From: Cryobacterium breve
Lineage (GTDB): Bacteria; Actinomycetota; Actinomycetes; Actinomycetales; Microbacteriaceae
Length of the DNA: 64,000 bases
Direction of reading: 5' to 3'
NCBI RefSeq assembly: GCF_027594785.1
Contig: NZ_CP075584.1
Span: forward strand, 2,914,001-2,978,000
The position numbers were made by a program, and so were the translations under genes. The notes under the pieces were generated by a model. That model made no database searches, had not been told where the DNA came from, and worked only from the letters and a program-made list of their open reading frames with translations. Of the stretch, positions 27,229 to 38,886 are shown in pieces. Every line of letters starts with the position of its first letter. Within the stretch, counting starts at the first letter, position 1.

Positions 27229-28750
27229 ATGTTCCGATGGAAAAGCCTCACCGCGGCGGCAGCAGTTCTTGCTCTCGGCCTGACCGGTTGCTCGGCAACC
27301 AGCACCACGACCACCTCCGGCGCCCCGACCACTCTCACCCTCGGCGTGATCGTTCCAGCTACCACCTTCTCGGCCGCGGATATCGCATTCGCCAATGAGG
27401 CGCCATACGGCCAGGCGGTCTACGACACCCTCCTCAAGGCGGATCCCGCCGGCGAGCTCGGACCCGACCTGGCCACCAAGTGGGAGTACAACGACACCAA
27501 GACGGTGCTCACCCTGACCCTTCGCGACGACGTCACCTTCACCGACGGCACCAAGTTCAACGCGGATGCCGCGGCCCAGAACCTGATCCGCTTCCGTGAC
27601 GGCGCCTCGCCGAACAAATCCTTCCTCGCGTCACTCGCCGACGCGAAAGCCGTCGACGACACCCATGTCGCCCTCACCCTCACCCAGGCCGACCCGGCCC
27701 TGCTGCACTACCTGACCCAGAACGCCGGTATGCAGGAGAGCCCGAAGGCCTTCGGCAACGCCGACCTCAAGACCAACCCGGTCGGCAGCGGCCCGTACAT
27801 CCTCGACACCACCAAGACCGTCGTCGGTACGAACTACGAGTTCACCAAGAACCCGAAGTACTGGGACCCGAGCTCCGTGCACTACGACAACCTCTCCATC
27901 AAGGTGCTCGCCGATGTCACCGCGATGCTGAACGCCGTCAAGGGTGGCCAGCTCAACGGCGCCAAGCTCACCGTCAACACCAACAACGCCGAGGTCGAAG
28001 CGGCCGGCTACACGCTGAACCCGTTCGAGCTCGACTGGACCGGTCTCATCCTGCTCGACCGCGACGGTTCGATGAACCCGGCCTTCAAGGACGTCCGGGT
28101 CCGCCAGGCGCTCAACTACGCGATCGACACCAAGGCCATGCTGACCGCGGTCGGTGAAGGCCTCGGCACCCCGACCACGCAGATCTTCCCGAAGAGCTCC
28201 GTCGCCTACGACGCGTCCCTCGACTCCCGCTACGCCTTCGACCCGGCCAAGGCTAAGTCGCTGCTCGCAGACGCCGGCTACGCAGGCGGCCTCACGATCG
28301 ACATGCCGAGCACCTCGCTCATCGGCCCGGCGATCTTCACCCTCGTCCAGCAGCAGGCTCAAGGACGTCGGCATCACGGTGAACTACACCGACACCGGCA
28401 CTAACTTCATCGCCGACCTCCTCGCCCCCAAGTACGCCGCGTCCTGGATGCAGCTGCAGCAGGACAACGACTGGGCGCTCGTGAACTTCGAGATCACCCC
28501 GACCGCGACCTTCAACCCGACCAAGTACCAGGACCCGAAGGTCGACGCGTTCGTCGCGACCATCCTGAACGGCAGCAAGGACGAGTCCGACGCCGCGCTC
28601 AAGGACCTCAACACCTACGTCGTCGAGCAGGCCTGGTTCGCCCCGTGGTACCGCGTGCAGTCCAACTACGCCACGGATGCGAAGACGAAGGTCATCCCTC
28701 AGGTCGGCAACGCCTACCCGTACCTCTGGAACTTCACCCCCGTTTCGTAG
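27229..28750 (+). CDS. ABC importer substrate-binding lipoprotein 1, family 5 (one frameshift)
   Basis: A secreted lipoprotein that delivers ligand to the importer downstream. Signal peptide MFRWKSLTAAAAVLALGLTGC with lipobox LTGC. The mature part carries the SBP family 5 pattern: VYDTLLKADPAGELGPDLAT, WEYNDTKTVLTLTLRDDVTF, GSGPYILDTTKTV, FKDVRVRQALNYAIDTKAML and AWFAPWYRVQ. The frame moves +1 at 28354-28360 (CAGGCTC, expected CAGCTC; QQQLKDVGITVNY restored). About 506 residues when repaired. Family 5 proteins bind peptides or, in glycan loci, oligosaccharides; the linked hydrolases favour the latter. It is closely similar to the next protein, so the pair is a tandem duplicate. Confidence 0.87.
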
Positions 28751-28767
28751 CTCCTCCAGAGCCGTTT

Positions 28768-28802
28768 CCTGGACCGGCGCACCCCCGGCGCGCCGGTCCA
28801 GG
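28768..28802 (+). terminator. Hairpin after binding protein 1
   Basis: A perfect 13-bp stem (CCTGGACCGGCGC at 28768-28780, complement at 28790-28802) with a 9-base loop, 18 bases past the stop. No strong T run follows. It may terminate or stabilise the 3' end of the binding-protein mRNA before the second promoter block. Confidence 0.65.
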
Positions 28803-28856
28803 GAACGATTTCGGGTCGGAAAATGAAAAACTAAGAATCACTCGGAATTCATCCTT

Positions 28857-28893
28857 GAAAACCTAGTGTGTATTCGTTTTTCATGTTAGCTTT
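28857..28893. promoter_or_regulatory. Conserved regulatory block before binding protein 2
   Basis: The second copy of the 37-base block at 27145. It keeps GAAAACCTAGTG and TGTTAGCTTT exactly, with changes confined to the middle. Its position 50-88 bases before the ATG implies a separate promoter under the same regulator. Confidence 0.6.
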
Positions 28894-28944
28894 GCTGCAC
28901 GGAGCCCACAGTGGGGCTGCACGTGCACGTGAAAGGGACCGAAG

Positions 28945-30463
28945 ATGTTCCGATGGAAAAGCATGACCGCGGTAGCCGCCGTCGTGGCCCTGAGCCTGAC
29001 CGGCTGTGCCGCAGGTTCGACCTCGTCCAGCTCCGCTGCGACGACTCTCACCCTGGGCGTCGTCGTCCCGGCCTCGACCTTCGCCGCAGCGGACATGAAC
29101 TTCGCGACGCAGACCGCATACGGTCAAGCCGTCTACGACACCCTGCTCAAAGCGGATCCGAGCGGTGAGGTCGGCCCGGACCTGGCAACAAAATGGGCGT
29201 ACAACGCCGACAACACGGTGCTGACCCTCACCTTGCGTGACGACGTCACCTTCACGGACGGCACCAAGTTCGACGCCGATGCCGCAGCCCAGAACATTAT
29301 CCGGTTCCGTGACGGCGCCTCGGCCAACGCGTCGTTCCTGAAGTCGGTATCCGCCGCGACCGCGACGGACCCCACCACGCTGACGATCACCCTCACCGAG
29401 GCCGACCCGGCGCTGCTGCACTACCTGACTCAGAACGCCGGCATGGTCGAGAGCCCCAAGGCCTTCACCAGCGCTGACCTTCAGACCAACCCGATCGGCA
29501 GCGGTCCCTACATCCTCGACACGGCCAAGACCGTCGTCGGCACGAGCTACGAGTTCACCAAGAACCCGACCTACTGGGACCCGACGAGCGTGCACTACGA
29601 CAACCTCTCCCTCAAGGTCTACGCGGACGGCACCGCACTCCTCAACGCCGTCAAGGGCGGCCAGATCAACGGTGCCGCGGTCGCGGACAGCAGCACGATC
29701 CCTGAGTTCGAAGCGGCCGGCTACACGATGAACCCGTTCGAGCTCGACTGGACCGGCCTCATCCTCTTCGACCGTGACGGCACGCTGAACCCGGCGTTCA
29801 AGGACGTGCGGGTGCGCCAGGCCATCAACTACGCATTCGACAGCAAGTCCCTGCTGACCGCGGTCGGCGAGGGCCTCGGCACCCCGACGAGCCAGATCTT
29901 CCCGACCAGCTCGGTCGCCTACGACGAGAGCCTCGATTCCCGCTACTCCTACGACCCCGCCAAGGCCAAGGCGCTCCTCGCCGAGGCCGGCTACTCCGGC
30001 GGGCTCACGATCGACATGCCGACCACGAGCTTCGTGCCGGCGGCCACCTTCACCCTCATCCAGCAGCAGGCTCAAGGACGTCGGCATCACGGTGAACTAC
30101 ACGGATGCCGGCAACAACTTCATCGCCGACATCCTGGCCCCGAAGTACGCAGCGACCTGGATGCAGCTGCAGGAAGACACCGACTGGGCACTGATCAACT
30201 TCGAGCTCACCCCGAACTCGACCTTCAACCCGACGAAGTACGACGACCCCACGGCGGACGCGCTCATCGCCACCGTGCACACGGGTTCGCAGGCCGACGC
30301 CGATGCCGCCGCGAAGAAGCTCAACGCTTACATCGTCGAGCAGGCCTGGTTCGCCCCGTGGTACCGCGTGCAGTCCAACTTCGCGACGGATGCGAAAACG
30401 AAGGTGGTCACCCAGGTCGGCAACACCTACCCGTACCTCTGGAACTTCACCCCGGTGTCCTAA
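28945..30463 (+). CDS. ABC importer substrate-binding lipoprotein 2, family 5 (one frameshift)
   Basis: Paralogue of the preceding protein. Signal peptide MFRWKSMTAVAAVVALSLTGC (lipobox LTGC), the same SBP family 5 segments (VYDTLLKADPSGEVGPDLAT, LDTAKTVVGTSYEFTKNPTY, FKDVRVRQAINYAFDSKSLL) and the same C-terminus AWFAPWYRVQSNFAT. The frame breaks at the equivalent codon as in copy 1 (30067-30073, CAGGCTC). About 505 residues when repaired. Divergence is greatest in the ligand-domain loops, so the two copies may differ in ligand preference. Confidence 0.87.
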
Positions 30464-30481
30464 CCGGCACATCACCACCAC

Positions 30482-30511
30482 CCGGGCCGCGCGGGCAGCC
30501 GCGCGGCCCGG
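30482..30511 (+). terminator. Hairpin between binding protein 2 and permease
   Basis: A perfect 13-bp GC stem (CCGGGCCGCGCGG, loop GCAG, complement ending at 30511) in the 76-base gap 30464-30539, with no T run. This is the usual attenuator or mRNA-stabilising structure that lets binding proteins be made in excess of membrane subunits. Confidence 0.7.
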
Positions 30512-30539
30512 TCTCCACCCACTGCAGTGAGGAACAACG

Positions 30540-31482
30540 ATGTTCAGATTCATCCTCAGACGATTGCTCTCTGGCATCGTTCTGCTCTTCGTGATCTCCA
30601 CGATCGCGTATTCCCTTCTCTACGTCGGCGGCGGTGACATCGCCCGCCGCATCCTCGGCCAGATGGCCACCGAGGAGGGCGTCGCCCAGAAGACCGCGGC
30701 CCTCGGGCTCGACCGCCCGCTCGCCGTGCAATACGTCGACTGGCTCAGCCACGCGGTCCGCGGCGACCTGGGCACGTCCTGGTTCACCGGCCAGCTCGTC
30801 ACGGTCGGCATCACCTCCCGGGTCGGTGTCACCCTCTCCCTCGTGATCGGCGCCATCCTCGTCACCGCGATCGTCGCCGTTGTGCTCGGGGTCTGGGCGG
30901 CGGTGCACGGCGGCTGGGCCGACAAGGTCGTCCAGGCCGTCTCCATCCTCGGCTTCGCGATTCCCGGCTTTCTCGTGGCCCTCGGCCTCGTCACTCTCTT
31001 CGCGCTCAACCTCAAGTGGTTCAAGCCCACCGGGTATGTGCCCCTGACCGAATCGCCGAGCGGATGGCTCGCAACGGTCACCCTGCCCATCATCGCCCTC
31101 GCGATCGGCAGCATCGCCGGCGTCGCCCAGCAGGTGCGCGGCTCGGTAACGGATGCCCTCCGCCAGGACTACGTGCGGACCTTGCGCAGCCGGGGCCTCT
31201 CCTTCAATCGGGTCGTCTACAAGCACGTGCTGCGGAATGCCGGGGGGACCGGCGCTCGCCGTGCTCGCGGTGCAGTTCGTCGGACTGCTCGGCGGCGCCG
31301 TCATCGTGGAACAGATCTTCGCGATCCCGGGCCTCGGCCAGGTCGCCGTCACCGCGACCACCCAGGGCGACATCCCGATGGTGATGGGCCTGGTCGTCGC
31401 GACCGCCATCATCGTCGTCATCGTCAACCTGCTCATCGACCTGCTCCAGGGCTGGCTGAACCCGAAGGTGCGTCTCTCATGA
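30540..31482 (+). CDS. ABC importer permease, DppB/OppB type (one frameshift)
   Basis: Inner-membrane subunit starting MFRFILRRLLSGIVLLFVIS, followed by LGLDRPLAVQYVDWLSHAVR and RGDLGTSW, all standard for DppB. The EAA-loop region DALRQDYVRTLRSRGLSFNR contacts the ATPase. The phase moves +1 at the G run 31242-31247, after which LAVLAVQFVGLLGGAVIVEQ and IFAIPGLGQVAV complete the protein (about 313 residues). The ATG follows AGTGAGGAAC. The stop overlaps the next ATG. Confidence 0.88.
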
Positions 31483-33317
31483 TCGATCTCACTCCCACGG
31501 CCCTCGCGCCCGTCGCCCCCCGCAGGCTCGCGCCGCTCCCTGTTCGTGCGCCTGCTCCGGAACCCGATCGGCCTCGTCTCGATCTTCTTCCTCGTCGTGG
31601 TCGCGCTGAGCGCGATCTTCGCGCCGATCATCGCCACCGCGGATCCCAACCTCGCGACCATCGCCAAGGTGCTCGCACCGGCCGAGCCGGGACATCCGCT
31701 CGGCTTCGACAGCGCCGGACGCGACGTCTTCTCGCGCCTCGTCTTCGCCGGCCGGTTCAGCCTCGCCGGTGCCCTGCTCGCCCTCGTCATCGCCCTGATC
31801 ATCGGCGTGACCGGCGGTCTCATCGCCGGGTACTACGGCAAGTGGTTCGACGCGGTCTCCTCCTGGCTCACCGGCCTGTTGATGGCGCTGCCCGGCATCG
31901 TCGTGCTCCTCGCGGCGCGCGCCGTGCTCGGCCCGTCGATGTGGCTCTCGATGGCCATCTTCGGCGTGCTGCTCTCGCCGGCGTTCTTCCGGCTGGTCTA
32001 CGCCTCGGTCACCGCAGTACGGAACGAGCTCTACGTCGACGCCGCCCGCGTCGCGGGGCTCGGTGACGCCCGCATCATCGGCCGGCACATCCTCACGGTC
32101 GTGCGGGCTCCCGTCATCATCCAGTCCGCCATGGTTCTCGGCATCGCGATCGCGATCCAGGCCGGACTCGACTTCCTCGGTCTCGGTGACCAGTCGATCC
32201 CGACCTGGGGCACCATGCTCAACGACGGCTTCGCCAAGATCTACAAGGCGCCGCTCCTGATCCTCTGGCCGAGCCTCGTGATCGCGATCGTCTGTGTCGC
32301 GCTCACCCTGCTCGCCAACGCGATGCGCGACGAACTCGAGCGCAGCGGCAAGGCCAAGCGCCGGAACGCGAAGAAGACCGTCGCGAGCGTCGACGTCTAC
32401 AAGCAGCCCGTGCTCTCGCACCCCGACGACGCGGCCATCGCCGGCCGCACCGGGGACGTCCTGCTCGACGTGCGCGAGCTCGCCGTCGGTTACGACCAGC
32501 CGAACGGCTCCGTGAAGGTCGTCGTCTCCGACGTCTCGCTCACGGTCCGACGCGGCGAGGTCCACGGCCTGATCGGCGAGTCCGGGTCCGGCAAGACCCA
32601 GACCGCCTGGTCGATCCTCCGGCTGCTGCCCGACGGCGGCCGGATCACCGGCGGCGCCATCTTCTTCGAGGGCCGCGACCTCTCCACCGTCTCCGAGAAG
32701 GAGATGACGAAGATCCGCGGCAAGAAGATCGCCTACATCCCGCAGGAACCGATGTCGAACCTGGACTCGTCATTCACGATCGGCAGCCAGCTCGTCGAAC
32801 CGATGCGGGTCTGCATGGGCCTGTCGAAGAAGGCCGCCACAGCCCGCGCGCTCGACCTGCTCGCCAAGGTCGGCATCCCGAACCCGGAACGCACCTTCGC
32901 GGCGTACCCGCACGAGGTGTCCGGCGGCATGGCCCAGCGGGTGCTCATCGCGGGCGCCGTCTCCTGCGAACCCGACCTGCTCATCGCCGACGAGCCGACC
33001 ACCGCGCTCGACGTCACCGTGCAGGCCGAGGTGCTCGAGCTGTTGCGCGACCTGCAGGCCGAACTCAACATGGGCGTCGTGCTCGTCACGCACAACTTCG
33101 GGGTCGTCGCCGACCTCTGCGACCGCGTCTCGGTGATGCGCGACGGCCGGGTGATCGAAACCGGCCCGGTGCGCGCCATCTTCAACCACGCCGAACACCC
33201 GTACACCCAGTCCCTGCTCGCGGCGATCCTCGAGGACGGCGAGGCCCGCGGCCCGCTGCTCGGGTTCGTCTCTGCAGCAGCGGCCGCCCGGACCGACGAA
33301 ACCATTGGAGTGCAGTC

Positions 33318-33321
<4 letters not shown>
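31479..33321 (+). CDS. ABC importer permease-ATPase fusion, DppC-DppD type (one frameshift)
   Basis: An N-terminal DppC-like permease (LLRNPIGLVSIFFLVVVALS; GFDSAGRDVFSRLVFAGR; EAA loop YVDAARVAGLGDARIIGRH) is joined in one frame, through a Lys-rich linker near residue 295, to a DppD ATPase (Walker A GESGSGKTQT, Q-loop IPQEPMSNLD, signature SGGMAQR, Walker B LLIADEPT, and the C-terminal oligopeptide-type HPYTQSLLAAI). Such fusions are common in actinobacteria. The start is ATG 31479 (ATGA overlap). A +1 shift at 31523-31529 (CAGGCTC) separates the first 15 codons from the rest. About 613 residues repaired. Confidence 0.87.
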
Positions 33322-34177
<856 letters not shown>

Positions 34178-34181
<4 letters not shown>

Positions 34182-36350
34182 CCGGGCCTTCTTCCGCCTC
34201 GCCGTTCGTCGGCATCCGCTTCGGAGCCGCCTACTACCACGAGTACCAGCCGAGCCCGCGGCTCGACACCGACCTCGACCTGATGCAGGCGGCCGGTTTC
34301 ACGGTCATCCGCGTCGGCGAATCGGTCTGGTCGACCTGGGAACCCGAGGACGGCGTCTTCGACCTCGACTGGCTCGAGCCCGTGCTCGACGGCGCGCACA
34401 AGCGGGGCATCGGGGTCATCCTCGGCACCCCGACCTACGCGCTGCCGATGTGGCTGGCCCGGAAGCACCCTGAGATCGCCCTCGACACGGCGACGGGCGC
34501 GGCGAAGGCCTGGGGGTCGCGCCAGGAGATGGACTTCACCCACCCGGCCTTCCGCTTCCACGCCGAGCGCATCATCCGCGCCATCGTGGGGCGCTACCGG
34601 GACCACCCCGCCCTGATCGGCTACCAGGTCGACAACGAGCCCGGCCTGCACCTGCTCTACAACCGCGGGGTCTTCCAGGGTTTCGTCGACCACCTGCGCG
34701 GGATCTACGGCGACGTCGAGACCCTCAACAAGGAATGGGGCCTCACCTACTGGTCGCACCGGCTCTAGACCTGGGCCGACCTGTGGGTGCCGGACGGCAA
34801 CTTCCAGCCGCAGTACGACCTCGCCTGGCGTCGGTACCAGGCCGGGCTCGTCACCGAGTTCATCGGCTGGGAGGCCGGCATCGTGCGTGAACTCGCGCGC
34901 CCGGACCACTTCGTCACCACCTGCATCTCCTACGACCAGGTCGGCGTCGAAGACGTCGAGCTTCGTCGGCGAACCTCGACGTGGCCTCCGGCAACGCGTA
35001 TTACGAATCGCAGGACTCGCTCCTGCACCCCTCGGATGCTCCGCGTTCGACCGGCTGGATCGTCAGCGGGACCTGGGCGGTCTACAACCTCGCCGACCTG
35101 ATGTTCTCCTCGAAGCAGGCACCGTTCCTGGTGACCGAGACCAATGCCGGGTCGATCGGCCACTCCCCGATGAACTTCTCGCCCTACGACGGCCAGTGGC
35201 GCCAGATCGCGTGGGCGCTTGTCGCCCGCGGGGCCGAGATGATCGAGTACTGGCACTGGCACACCCTGCACTACGGCACCGAGACGTACTGGGGCGGCGT
35301 GCTCCCGCACAACCAGAAGCCGGGTCGCGCCTACCGCGAGCTGGCCAGGATCGGCGCCGAATTCGGTGCCGCCGGGTCCGTCGTCGCGCAGGCGACCCCG
35401 GACTGCGACGTCGCCATCCTCTACGACTCGGACAGCAAGTTCGCGCTGTCGTCGCAGGCGCCGTTCCAGGCTCCCGGCCAGTACTTCGACGTCGATTCGT
35501 ACCGGAAGATCTTCGCTTCGTTCTATCGCGGCGCCTTCGATGCGGGGCTCCAGGTTCGCATGGTGCGGCCGCAGCAGCTTTTCCCGACCCGGTTCACCGC
35601 CGGGGTCGACCCGCTCGAGGGCGGGGACCCGATCGACTTCGCGGCGACCTATCCCGTGTTGATCGTGCCGGCATTCTTCACCGCAGCGGACGCGGAGCCT
35701 CGACTGGCTCGCCGAGTATGCGGCAGCGGGCGGGCACCTCGTGCTCGGGCCGCGCTCGGCATACGCCGACCGGGAGGGCCGCGCCCGCACCGAGGTGCAG
35801 CCGGCCCGGCTCGCCGGCGTCGCCGGCGCCTGGTACGAGGAGTTCGCCAACCTCACGGACCCGATTCCGGTTCGCCCGGCCACCGCTGCGGCAGCGGATG
35901 CCGCGACCGGCTTTGTGCTGCGTCCCGGCTCCGCCGCCACCGAGTGGGTGGACGGTCTCACGCCGACGGGAGCTGGAGCCGCTCGCCCGCTACGAGCATC
36001 CGCATTTCGGGCGCTGGCCCGCCGTGACGAGCGCGGTCAGCGGTTCCGGCCGGGTGACCGTGGTCGGCACGGTGCCGAACCAGGAGCTTGCCCGGTCACT
36101 CGCCGAATGGCTGGTCCCCGTGCCCACGGCCGGCTGGACCGGCCTGCCGGAGAGCGTCACCGTGACGAGTTCCACGGCGGCCGACGGTTCCCGGGTGTAC
36201 TTCGTGCACAACTGGTCGTGGACACCTCAGGAGGCCCCGGCGCCCGGCCAGCTCAGCGACGTGCTTGCGGGCGCCGCCCACGATGCGGGGGACCTGATCA
36301 CGCTCGGACCGTGGGACGTGCGTGTGTTCACCGATGGAGCGGCCGAATGA
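34178..36350 (+). pseudogene. GH42 beta-galactosidase, interrupted by a stop codon and three frameshifts
   Basis: A GH42 protein without signal peptide (about 722 residues if repaired), so intracellular. Visible: RFGAAYYHEYQPSPRLDTDL, the acid/base Glu in GYQVDNEPGLH, the nucleophile Glu in FLVTETNAGSIGHSP, WRQIAWALVARGAEMIEYWH, then a trimer-type domain and a beta-sandwich end. Breaks: in-frame TAG 34766-34768 (Ser expected, SHRLSTWADLW); +2 at 34958-34965 (GAGCTTCG for GAGCTG); +1 at 35695-35701 (GAGCCTC); +1 at 35970 just before GAGCTG. The three indels look like the systematic sequence error found elsewhere, but the TAG is a substitution and could be real. Likely substrate: beta-galactosides released from plant glycans. 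Confidence 0.85.
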
Positions 36351-36411
36351 CCTGCGTGCTCCCCATTTCCTTTGATGTTTCGACTCCAGAACAGAAAGCG
36401 ACACCCCAGTC

Positions 36412-38886
36412 ATGACGATTTCCCTGAACGAAGACACGGCCGTGGACGCCCGTCTCGTCGCCCTCCTCGACCAGCTCACGCTCGAGGAGAAGGTGCTCGT
36501 GCTCACCGGGCACGACTTCTGGGCGACCTGGCCGCTCCCGAAGATCGGCCTGCGCCGCATCCTCGTCTCCGACGGTCCGTCCGGCGTGCGCGGCGAGGTG
36601 TGGGACGAACGCAGCCCCTCGCTCAACCTGCCGTCCTCCACCGCGCTCGGCGCGTCGTGGGACCCGGCCATCGCCCGGCGCTACGGCAATGTCGCCGCCG
36701 TCGAGGCGCGCCGCAAGGGCGTCGACGTCGTGCTCGGCCCGACCATCAACCTGCACCGCTCGCCGCTCGGCGGCCGCCACTTCGAGTGCTTCAGCGAAGA
36801 CCCGATCCTCACCGCGAAGCTCGCATCCGCCTATGTCACGGGCGTTCAGGAGAACGGCGTCGGGGCAACCCCGAAGCACTACATCGCCAACGACTTCGAG
36901 ACGGATCGCTTCACCGCGAACGTCGTCGTCGCCGACCGCACCCTCCGCGAGCTCTACCTGCTCGCCTTCGAGGAGGCCATCGTCGACGCTGGTGCCTGGC
37001 TCGTGATGAGCTCGTACAACTCCGTCAATGGGGCCACCGTCACCGAGAACGAGCTGCTCGAGACCCCGCTGAACTCCGAGTGGGGCTTCGACGGCGTCGT
37101 GATCAGCGACTGGACCGCCGTGCGCTCGATCGAGAGCGCCCGGCACTCCCAGGACCTCGTGATGCCCGGCCCGGCAGGGCCCTGGGGCGACACCCTCGTC
37201 GCGGCGGTGCTCGCCGGTGAGGTCGACGAGGCCCAGGTCGACCGCAAGGTGCTGCGTCTCCTCGGGCTGGCCGCCCGGGTCGGCGCCCTGGACGGCTTCG
37301 AAGCCGCCGTGCCGGTCCCTGTCGTCGTGGAGGACGGCATCCGCTTCGCCCGGGAGGCCGCGATCGCGGGGGCCGTGCTCGTGCGCAACGACGGTGAGCT
37401 GCCCTGGGCCGCGGAGCGCCTGACGAAGGTCGCCGTGATCGGGCACAACGCGAAGTTCGCCCGCACCCAGGGCGGGGGCAGTGCGACAGTACTCCCCGAG
37501 CACGTCGTCACCCCGCTCGACGGCCTGATCGCCGCGCTGCCGAACGCGGAAGTGACCTACTCGGTCGGCGCGGTCGTGCAGGAGGGCATCGCCGAATTCC
37601 CGCTCTCAACGATCGAGAACCCGGTCACCGGAGAGCCCGGCGCACGGGTGCGCTTCCTCGACGCGGCCGGCGTGGAGCTCTTCAGCGAGGACCGCCGTGC
37701 GAGCGCCCTCGTCTGGTTCGGCGGCGACGCCCCGATCGCGGCCTCGAGCGTGCTCGAGTTCACCACCCGGTATACGCCGGAGGAGAGCGGCGAAGTGCTG
37801 ATCGGCTTCGCAAGCGTCGGCAACGGCCGCATCTTCATCGACGGCGAGTTCCGCCACGAGGCGAGCGCCGAAGCCGTCGGCACCGATCTCGGCGCCGCGT
37901 TCCTGTCGCCGCCCTCGGTGACCGTCGACCTCGCGGTCGAGGCCGGCGTGCCGATCGACGTGAAGATCGAGTACGACGTCGTCCCCGACTTCCTCGGCGG
38001 AGCGCTCGCGATCACGGTCGGCATCGAGCCCGACCTGTCCCACCCCGAGGCGCTCATCGAGGAGGCCGTCGTCGCCGCTGCGGCCGCCGACGTCGTCGTG
38101 CTCGTGGTCGGCACCAATTCCAAGGTCGAGTCGGAGGGCTTCGACCGCACCTCGCTCAACCTCCCCGGACGCCAGGACGAGCTCGTCCGCGCCGTCGCCG
38201 CGGCCAACCCGCGCACCGTCGTCGTGGTCAACGCGGGCTCACCCGTGCTGATGCCGTGGCGAAACGACGTCTCCGCCGTGCTGCTCAGTTGGTTCGGCGG
38301 CCAGGAATACGGCGACGCCATCGCCGCAATTCTGCTCGGCGAGTCCGAGCCGGGCGGGCGCCTGCCCACCACCTGGCCGGTGACTCTCGAGGATGTCCCG
38401 GTGTCCGACGTGACCCCCGTCGACGGCGTCGTGCGCTACGACGAGGGCATCCATATCGGCTACCGCGCCTGGCTCAAGGCCGGCACCGAGCCGGCGTACG
38501 AGTTCGGCCACGGTCTCGGCTACACCGAGTGGACCCTCGACGACCTCACTCTCGACCGGCTCTACGTCGCTCCGGATGAGAACGGCGCCGACACCGTCGC
38601 GGTGACCGTCGGTCTCACCAACACCGGCGACCGGGCAGGCAAACAGGTCGTGCAGGTCTACGCCTCCCGTGCGGAATCGGCCATCGATCGGCCGGTGCGC
38701 TGGCTTGTGGGCTTCGCCGCCGTGCACGCCGATGCGGGGGAGAGTGTGGTGGCCAGCATCCTGGTGCCGGCCCGGGCCTTCGCGGACTGGCAGGACGGCT
38801 GGCACTTCGAGCCGGGGGACTTCCGGCTCGAGGCCGGCACGAGCGTTTCGGCGCTCCCGCTCGGAGCGACGGTGACGGTTCGATGA
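36412..38886 (+). CDS. GH3 beta-glycosidase with PA14 insert
   Basis: An 824-residue GH3 enzyme (beta-glucosidase/xylosidase class) without signal peptide. The N-terminal TIM barrel has LTLEEKVLVLTGHDFWAT, KHYIANDFETDR and the nucleophile Asp in GFDGVVISDWTAV. The second domain follows (AAIAGAVLVRNDGELPW), interrupted by a PA14-like insert (about residues 390-540: GEPGARVRFLDAAGVELF ... GRIFIDGEFRHEA), then the fibronectin-III-like C-terminus ending in TNTGDRAGKQVVQVYAS. ATG overlaps at its 3' end with the GH43 gene. The 61-base gap before it has only a weak ribosome binding site. Confidence 0.9.
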   Translation: MTISLNEDTAVDARLVALLDQLTLEEKVLVLTGHDFWATWPLPKIGLRRILVSDGPSGVRGEVWDERSPSLNLPSSTALGASWDPAIARRYGNVAAVEARRKGVDVVLGPTINLHRSPLGGRHFECFSEDPILTAKLASAYVTGVQENGVGATPKHYIANDFETDRFTANVVVADRTLRELYLLAFEEAIVDAGAWLVMSSYNSVNGATVTENELLETPLNSEWGFDGVVISDWTAVRSIESARHSQDLVMPGPAGPWGDTLVAAVLAGEVDEAQVDRKVLRLLGLAARVGALDGFEAAVPVPVVVEDGIRFAREAAIAGAVLVRNDGELPWAAERLTKVAVIGHNAKFARTQGGGSATVLPEHVVTPLDGLIAALPNAEVTYSVGAVVQEGIAEFPLSTIENPVTGEPGARVRFLDAAGVELFSEDRRASALVWFGGDAPIAASSVLEFTTRYTPEESGEVLIGFASVGNGRIFIDGEFRHEASAEAVGTDLGAAFLSPPSVTVDLAVEAGVPIDVKIEYDVVPDFLGGALAITVGIEPDLSHPEALIEEAVVAAAAADVVVLVVGTNSKVESEGFDRTSLNLPGRQDELVRAVAAANPRTVVVVNAGSPVLMPWRNDVSAVLLSWFGGQEYGDAIAAILLGESEPGGRLPTTWPVTLEDVPVSDVTPVDGVVRYDEGIHIGYRAWLKAGTEPAYEFGHGLGYTEWTLDDLTLDRLYVAPDENGADTVAVTVGLTNTGDRAGKQVVQVYASRAESAIDRPVRWLVGFAAVHADAGESVVASILVPARAFADWQDGWHFEPGDFRLEAGTSVSALPLGATVTVR

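Noticed and set aside
28354..30073. Programmed +1 frameshifting, since both binding proteins break at the same codon.
   Set aside because: The same extra base occurs at CAGCTC/GAGCTG sites in unrelated genes and on both strands, in mid-domain positions with no slippery or pause elements. Copy 1 and copy 2 simply share the motif.
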